Origin: Acanthamoeba lenticulata
Lineage: Eukaryota; Discosea; Longamoebia; Acanthamoebidae
Assembly (NCBI GenBank): GCA_002179805.1
Contig: NAVB01001062.1
Span: 1-13,513 of the forward strand
Reading direction: 5' to 3'
Length of the DNA stretch: 13,513 nucleotides
Numbering within the stretch: the stretch's first letter is position 1; each line of letters starts with the position of its first letter. Both the position numbers and the translations under genes were made by a program. The notes under the pieces were generated by a model. That model searched no databases and was not told where the DNA came from. It saw nothing but the letters and a program-made list of their open reading frames with translations. Shown in pieces: positions 8,938 to 13,513 of this stretch.

Positions 8938-10782
8938 CTAATGTAGCACCTGGCCAAAGAGCCGGTCAAGTGGCGTGTTGCGCCTGGCGTCGGCCAGCAT
9001 GCAGGCGCCCTTGACGGCGTCCATCGGCCGGCTCGCCTTGCGCTCTCGCCCCACCTTGACCACGCGGTGCTGCAGCCAGTGGCTCCCCATGGCCTTGCGC
9101 GCGAGGTATCGCTTGAACTTGCGGTTCCAGCCCTTGGCAAGCGAGCCGCCTCCCGTGATGACCACGTTCTGCCGCAACAGGATGAGGTCGATTCCATTCA
9201 GCTCGGGTCCATTCTTGTGCTGGTGCAGCTTCTCCAGCAGGGCGAGCAGCTTCTTTGCTGTCAACTTTGGCGAGTGGGTCCCAGCCAGACTCGTGGCGAC
9301 GAACGAGCGCAGGAGCTTGCCTTTGTGGACTGGCGAGATAGAGAGCACGTCGTGGCCGACGTCCACCACGATGCCCGACTTCAGGCCATACGAGGCCAGC
9401 ACGAGAACGCCCGAGTCCTGCACCATGTGTGTGAGATTGCTCGGTTGGTACAAGAGAAGTCGGTGGTTATGTCCGTACCTCTGCGTACCGTGTGTCGATG
9501 GCCAAAGCCCGCAGCGAGCGGACCAGCATTTGCTCATCAAACGACTGCCATGTGGGCGGCCTACTCACCACGACGGCAATGGGACTCTCGGGGTTGGCCA
9601 GATTAAGCCTGCAGTCATCACAACACAGTCATCAGCGCACGCAGAGCACAGCCTCCCTGGCGAGAGCACAATCCGTACTCGTCAAAGCACGAGCGGGTCA
9701 TGTAAGCGATGTAGGGCACATTCGCCTGGACAAACCTGCCTTCACGTTCATGTGAGGTACACACGCAACACTGACGCTCAAGCACTCGCAGCGAGTACCA
9801 TCTTTGGCCAGGCACCGTAGGTCAAGGAACTGTTTTCTGCCTGCAGCCTGCCGGTGCTTTTGCATGGCTTCCTGGCCAAAGACGTAGCGATCTTGGGTCC
9901 GGACTGCCGCAGGCCCCGAGTCTACCGAGGAATGAACATCAACAAGAGCAGCTTCATCGGGAAACAGGAAGGAACGAACCACCAGGGATCTTGATGAACA
10001 CCCCTCGCACAGAGTGCTTCACGTAGGACCTGGGCGTGTCCGTCAAACGCATGCACTTGATCGAGTCGGTTCCGTAGTCGATTGCAATAACTACAGGACA
10101 CCTGCCCCGATGCTCTCTTTGTGCGGCGCTCTTGCGATGTGAGCGCAACTGGTTGAACAGCAATCGGAAGACACACGCACCTGAGGCGCGCCTTCCACCT
10201 CACATACCAGCCATCGCCCATCTCAGCGCTGGATTTCCTGCTCAACTTCTTGTGCTCCGTGGGCCACTGGTCCAGGTAAAAGCGCTTCCATAGCACGTCG
10301 TCCTGCGCTACGGCCCACCAACTCTGCGTGCATACGAGTGCACTTGAGCATTCCTCAAACACCAATCCACCACCATCTGGGCCAGCAAGGGTGGCAACCT
10401 TTGAGACAAGCTGAAGTCGACCGACTTCATCTGGAGTAAGCTGTCCGATCGTGATAATCCTCAGGCACAGCTCGTATGGCAACTCCACCTCTGTGGGCTT
10501 CTGCCTGCCGTTGCCTGCACACATTGTTGTTCATCATTCGGTCCTCTTGTAACTTCCTCCAGGAGGTATGAGGCTGGGGTACTTTGAGGATGCTGCTGAA
10601 CCTGGAAGGAGACAAGCCTGTCTCCTTCATCTACTACGTCCTCTGACGGAGCGTACACCTTGATTGGCTGTGTGAGGAGTTAGTGGAGCCAATCGAGAAG
10701 AACATGAGAGGAAGGTGGGTACATTGGTGAATGCTTCGTTCTGAGCATTGGTGAACTGAGCGCCCACACGCTGGAACAGCAT
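8938..10782 (-). CDS. F-box plus actin-fold protein, plant ARP8-like
   Basis: Eight exons (minus): 10723-10782, 10583-10667, 10181-10514, 9983-10101, 9799-9921, 9679-9739, 9479-9608, 8938-9417; 463 aa. An F-box-like segment occupies about 58-125 (VELPYELCLRII, then WWAVAQDDVLWKRFYLDQW). An actin fold follows: phosphate-1 loop at about 165-176 (IAIDYGTDSIKC), DRYVFGQEA, phosphate-2 loop at 319-326 (GIVVDVGH), adenosine motif at 388-399 (NVVITGGGSLAK). The join at 9418-9478 gives RYAE-DSGVLVLASYG, aligning without gaps to the actin helix before the phosphate-2 loop. Only about 70 residues separate phosphate-2 from the adenosine motif, against roughly 145 in actin, so subdomain 4 is mostly missing and polymerisation is unlikely. 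Plant ARP8 has this F-box/actin order and a similar length, from memory; it is unrelated in role to the INO80 subunit Arp8. A substrate-receptor role in an SCF ubiquitin ligase is inferred. The first two exons are the least certain; an alternative start is the ATG at 10524. Confidence 0.78.
10722..10755. repeat. Direct repeat CATTGGTGAA x2
   Basis: The 10-mer occurs at 10722-10731 and 10746-10755, 14 nt apart. In the proposed first exon of the F-box/actin gene it encodes a repeated Phe-Thr-Asn. Confidence 0.6.
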
Positions 10783-10784
10783 CT

Positions 10785-11676
10785 TTACTTGGGGTAAAGA
10801 AAGTAGTAAAAAGGATGAGGATCCTTTCGCCGCATAGGATGAAGGGCGTGGCTGAGCACCTCAGTCCTCAGGATGTATTTGTAGCCTTTTAGTACGGGAT
10901 TGGTCTCGTGGTAGGTACCATGGTTGAAGATGAGCGCTGTGCCTGCATGTGGGGTGACTGTCCACAGCCGCTCGCGAGTGCTTTCTTTGAGGAAGTTGGT
11001 GTGGCCGCCCAAAAGGTCGTCATTGAGGTAGATGACCACAGTGTAGATTGAACGCTCGTCAAGTCTCAGCATCCACGGCCCGTCCACCTGCCCGTATGAA
11101 AAGCGATCCCCAGGCTTGTAGCGCTCCAGCCTGAGGCACTCGTTGAGCCCACAAGGCCGCCAAGTTGCAGCGCTGCTGGCTCCTGTTCATTACATCATGA
11201 TGATAACTGGTGAATGAAGGAAAGGCTTTGAAAGCTGTGGGAGAAGAGGCACCTGGAGGTAGCAGATGGAGAACGTCCCGCTCAGTCAGGCCAGGTTTGA
11301 TGCGGTTCCACAGCATGTCGGCCAGCTGCTTGTCTATGATCAGCATGTAGTCCACGTCGGTTTTATCGTCTTCCCAGCCACCAGCTGCGCTTTCTGCGGA
11401 GTGGATGAAGTCGGTGCACTCGGTGAGGCTGAGCACGCCGTCCAGTAGGAAGCAGCTACCGTTGCACAAGCCGCCCAAGTCTACATCCTGCCGCGCGACT
11501 TGGTGCATGTTTCTCTTCTTTTGTCTCTTCTTCTTCTTCTGCTTCTCATGAAGCTCCTTGAACACGCTCTTCAGTGGCAAAGGCTTCTGCAAGAAGGGAG
11601 CGTTGCGGGATGAAGATGGTACTCGCACCATTGGCGCCACTATTACGTCAACGAGCTGTGTGGTGGCGTCTTCCAT
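10785..11676 (-). CDS. Prolyl-4-hydroxylase-like 2OG-Fe(II) oxygenase
   Basis: Two exons (minus): 11253-11676 and 10785-11182; 273 aa. The joined sequence across the intron reads LPPG-ASSAATWRPCGLNECL. Start is the ATG at 11676 (MEDATTQLVDV). A Lys-rich patch (KQKKKKRQKKR, about 45-55) could be a nuclear signal; no signal peptide is seen. The catalytic double-stranded beta helix covers about 70-250, with GLNECLRLERYKPGDRFSYG, IYLNDDLLGGHTNF, IFNHGTYHE and YKYILRTEV. The distal iron ligand His233 and the 2OG-binding Lys243 are present. The first motif, usually His-x-Asp, reads Gln173-Val-Asp175, so one of the two iron histidines appears to be missing. Such enzymes hydroxylate protein residues using 2-oxoglutarate and oxygen; the substrate here is unknown and activity is doubtful if the Gln is real. 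The stop codon is 2 nt before the next gene's ATG. Confidence 0.82.
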
Positions 11677-11879
11677 GCTGATTCAGTTGTGGTGCGAGCC
11701 TGCTGTGAAGCATGCTCCTTTAAGTTTGCAACCGTATTACGTAATCCGGCTTTATGGCTTTGGCGCTGTTGGACCGTGTTTTTCGGGGTTATTTCTTTTC
11801 TTTTCTTCTGAGAAAATTAGGAAGCAACGCTTTTGGGCGCCTTTCGTGGTGGCCTGTCGTGTGGCCTTTAATCTTTAGG
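11677..11879 (-). other. 5' region of the oxygenase gene
   Basis: This is non-coding sequence upstream of the oxygenase ATG. It includes a minus-strand CATAAAG about 75 nt before the ATG as a weak TATA candidate, and a pyrimidine-rich stretch (plus) near 11790-11810. No complete ORF with gene-like features is seen. Confidence 0.4.
11736..11745. promoter_or_regulatory. Palindrome ATTACGTAAT (bZIP-like site)
   Basis: This perfect 10-bp palindrome contains TTACGTAA, the consensus recognised by PAR/C-EBP-type bZIP dimers in other eukaryotes. It lies about 60 nt upstream of the oxygenase ATG. Function is inferred. Confidence 0.35.
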
Positions 11880-12330
11880 TAGTCAGCCATTTCATCCCTT
11901 CAGGTTGACTCCCATCTACATCCACTGGTTGGGCCAGCTGGTATTGTTGGTGTCCTGGGCATGATCTGTACTCTGTTGCTTTGCTTCTTTCTTTGGTCCA
12001 GTGGATGTTGGCACAGCAGGTCTAATCTCACTCTCAGGTTGTGCAATTGGGTGCCAACATTATCCTACACTGCTCTCAAGTAGTTTGTGGGACAGCTGGC
12101 AGTGTATCAACATTAGTGGATTCTCACATACTACAGCAAGAGATTGTGCTGGTCTGGTACCAACAGGTACACAAAGAGGTTTTCATGACTTTATTGGTGG
12201 CCCGCCAACTTCATCACCTTTTAATGGTGAAAATGTTGGCTTGCTGCCACTTGAGCTTTTACACATAGTTCTACTCTACATTGGTAGAAGCTTGTAAATG
12301 GGGTGATGATGTTCTTCCAAAAGACTGCCA
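11880..12330. other. AT-richer spacer with nested inverted repeats
   Basis: This block differs from the surrounding GC-rich DNA and holds no gene I can defend. It contains several complementary arms in series: ACATCCACTGG (11918-11928) with CCAGTGGATGT (11998-12008); ATGTTGGCAC (from 12005) with GTGCCAACAT (near 12051); TACACTGC with GCAGTGTA (about 12065-12111); and smaller hairpins near 12200-12230. A 98-codon plus-strand frame at 12001-12297 lacks family features. It could be a degraded mobile element, a structured RNA or a regulatory spacer. Confidence 0.4.
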
Positions 12331-12466
12331 CCAACAATGAGTAATGGTTGCCTTCGGGTTGCGGACTGCGTGTCGATGGCCGACCGGCGCACGAAGGCAC
12401 GCCAAGCATGCTTCGCCAAGCGTTTGGCAATTTGCCGGCCAAGTGTCATTACCGCAAAAAGTGAGC
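12331..12466 (+). other. 5' flank or UTR of the carboxylesterase gene
   Basis: GC content rises again here. A minor ORF from 12337 continues past the esterase ATG in a different frame. A 10-bp palindrome AAGCATGCTT lies near 12408-12417 between two GCCAAGC copies. No TATA box is clear. Confidence 0.35.
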
Positions 12467-13513
12467 ATGCCGTGGCAAGCATACCTCTTATTCTTGGCCT
12501 GTGTGGTTGGCCTTCAGCTGGTTGCCGGACAAGATGAAGCTGTAGTCTACACTCAATCTGGGCCCATTCGTGGTGAAGTTGCCACCGGGTTCCGTTCTTT
12601 CAAGGTCCGACTCTTCACAAATCATTCTTTCCCCTCACGCTAAAGCGAGTCCGTTCTGCTACAGGGCATTCCCTTTGCCGAGCCCCCAGTGGGGTCTTTG
12701 CGCTTCATGCCCCCGCTTCCCAAGCGCCCGTGGAGCCCCGCCACCCTCAACGCCACGGGTTCGTCTTTTTCATTGTCGTTTTCGTTTTCGCTTTTTCCGC
12801 GCCGGCCTAAAATTGCAGCGCACACAGCCTTTGGGCCTGGCTGTCCGCAGATGTGCGGACTGCCCGCGCACCTGTGCCCCACTACGCAGAGCGAAGACTG
12901 CCTCACGCTCAACGTTTGGACGCCGCGCGTGAAGGCCGGTCAGACCGCGTCGTTGCCCGTCATGGTCTTCCTGCCGGGCGGGCGCTTCGAGCAGGGCGAG
13001 GCCGGCTCGAGCCTCTACAACGGCGAGTACATGGCGAGCACGGCTGACGTAATCCTCGTGACGACCAACTACCGCCTGGGCGTGCTGGGCTTTCTCGTGG
13101 CCGATGGAATCCCAGGCAACTTTGGCATCAAAGACCAGCGACTTGCGCTCGAGTGGGTGATCAAGAATATCGCCGCTTTTGGTGGCAACCCCCAGAACGT
13201 AAGTCTTCTCGTCCTCCTTGATTCTTCGCGGACAACGGCTTATCCAGCGATTGATCGTCATCCATGCACATGTGCAGATCACCCTCTTTGGTGAGAGCGC
13301 CGGCGGGACCTCCGTCGGCGTGCATCTGGTGTCGCAGTACAGTGCAGGCCTGTTCAGCAAGGCGATCATGGAGTCCAACCCGGTCATGCTGCCGCTCAAG
13401 ACCATCCCCGAGGCCAAGGTGTTGGCCAAGCTCTTCGTGGAGAAAATCCAGTGCCCCTGGGGCCAGGACACGGTTCGCGCTTTGCGTCTCGACCTCCAGC
13501 CGCGAAGCGCAAA
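12467..13513 (+). CDS. Secreted type-B carboxylesterase, 5' part (truncated by window end)
   Basis: Exons 12467-12604, 12665-12758, 12819-13198, 13278-13513 and onward; the last is cut by the window. The first 21 residues ([21 protein letters not shown]) form a clear signal peptide, so the enzyme is secreted or lumenal. The alpha/beta-hydrolase type-B pattern follows: [14 protein letters not shown], the [10 protein letters not shown] signature (102-111), [24 protein letters not shown], and the nucleophile elbow FGESAGG with Ser211. The usual oxyanion-hole HGGGF is replaced by PGGRF (130-134). The acid and His of the triad lie beyond the window. These enzymes hydrolyse carboxylic esters; the substrate cannot be told. 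Junction phases are all consistent, and introns are 60, 60 and 79 nt. The ATG is chosen because it starts the signal peptide directly. Confidence 0.92.

Noticed and set aside
12001..12297. 98-codon plus-strand ORF in the AT-richer spacer
   Set aside because: No family resemblance, no promoter or splice context, and it overlaps the inverted repeats. Kept only as part of the spacer description.
11880..12466. Viral or transposon insertion
   Set aside because: No terminal repeats, target-site duplication, transposase or viral gene could be seen; only composition and hairpins differ.
1..13513. tRNA and rRNA genes
   Set aside because: No cloverleaf-like sequence with TTCGANNC-type arms and no rRNA core motifs were noticed on either strand by eye.

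Overview
The window looks like nuclear DNA of a compact, GC-rich, intron-dense amoebozoan, most probably Acanthamoeba or a close relative. The basis is six closely packed genes, many short introns (about 60-240 nt) with donors such as GTGCGT, GTACGT and GTATGT, low-complexity Ser/Pro/Gln linkers, and domain combinations typical of free-living amoebae. The organism call is an inference from style, not from a database match. All exon joins were made by hand from reading frame, splice signals and family alignment remembered from general knowledge.

Layout. 123-3646 (minus): a 13-exon PARP-family gene with a nuclear signal, PARP regulatory helical domain, ADP-ribosyltransferase domain and, at the far C-terminus, a WWE domain. 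All three positions of the H-Y-E catalytic triad appear to be replaced. 3776-6838 (minus): a 3-exon protein with two helicase-associated (HA) domains, acidic and Ser tracts, a Gln-rich region and a short coiled coil. 7257-8763 (plus): a 5-exon coiled-coil protein that I do not recognise, transcribed divergently from the HA gene. 8938-10782 (minus): an 8-exon F-box plus actin-fold protein resembling plant ARP8, convergent with the coiled-coil gene. 10785-11676 (minus): a 2-exon prolyl-4-hydroxylase-like 2OG-Fe(II) oxygenase whose stop codon lies 2 nt before the ATG of the F-box/actin gene. 12467-13513 (plus): the 5' part of a secreted type-B carboxylesterase, cut by the window edge.

The genes do not form one obvious pathway. 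The PARP-like and HA-domain proteins carry clear nuclear signals. The oxygenase has a Lys-rich patch, and plant ARP8 is reported to be nuclear/nucleolar. The divergent promoter at 6839-7256 carries two palindromes, one with a 12-bp E2F-like core inside a ~43-bp imperfect palindrome and one with an ACGCGT core. The spacer at 11880-12330 is AT-richer than its surroundings and full of nested inverted repeats, with no gene I can support.

I found no rRNA, tRNA, CRISPR, transposase or viral gene. The best candidates for something unusual are the apparently catalytically dead PARP-WWE protein, the plant-like F-box/actin protein in an amoeba, the 2-nt spacing between two same-strand genes, and the palindromic divergent promoter.
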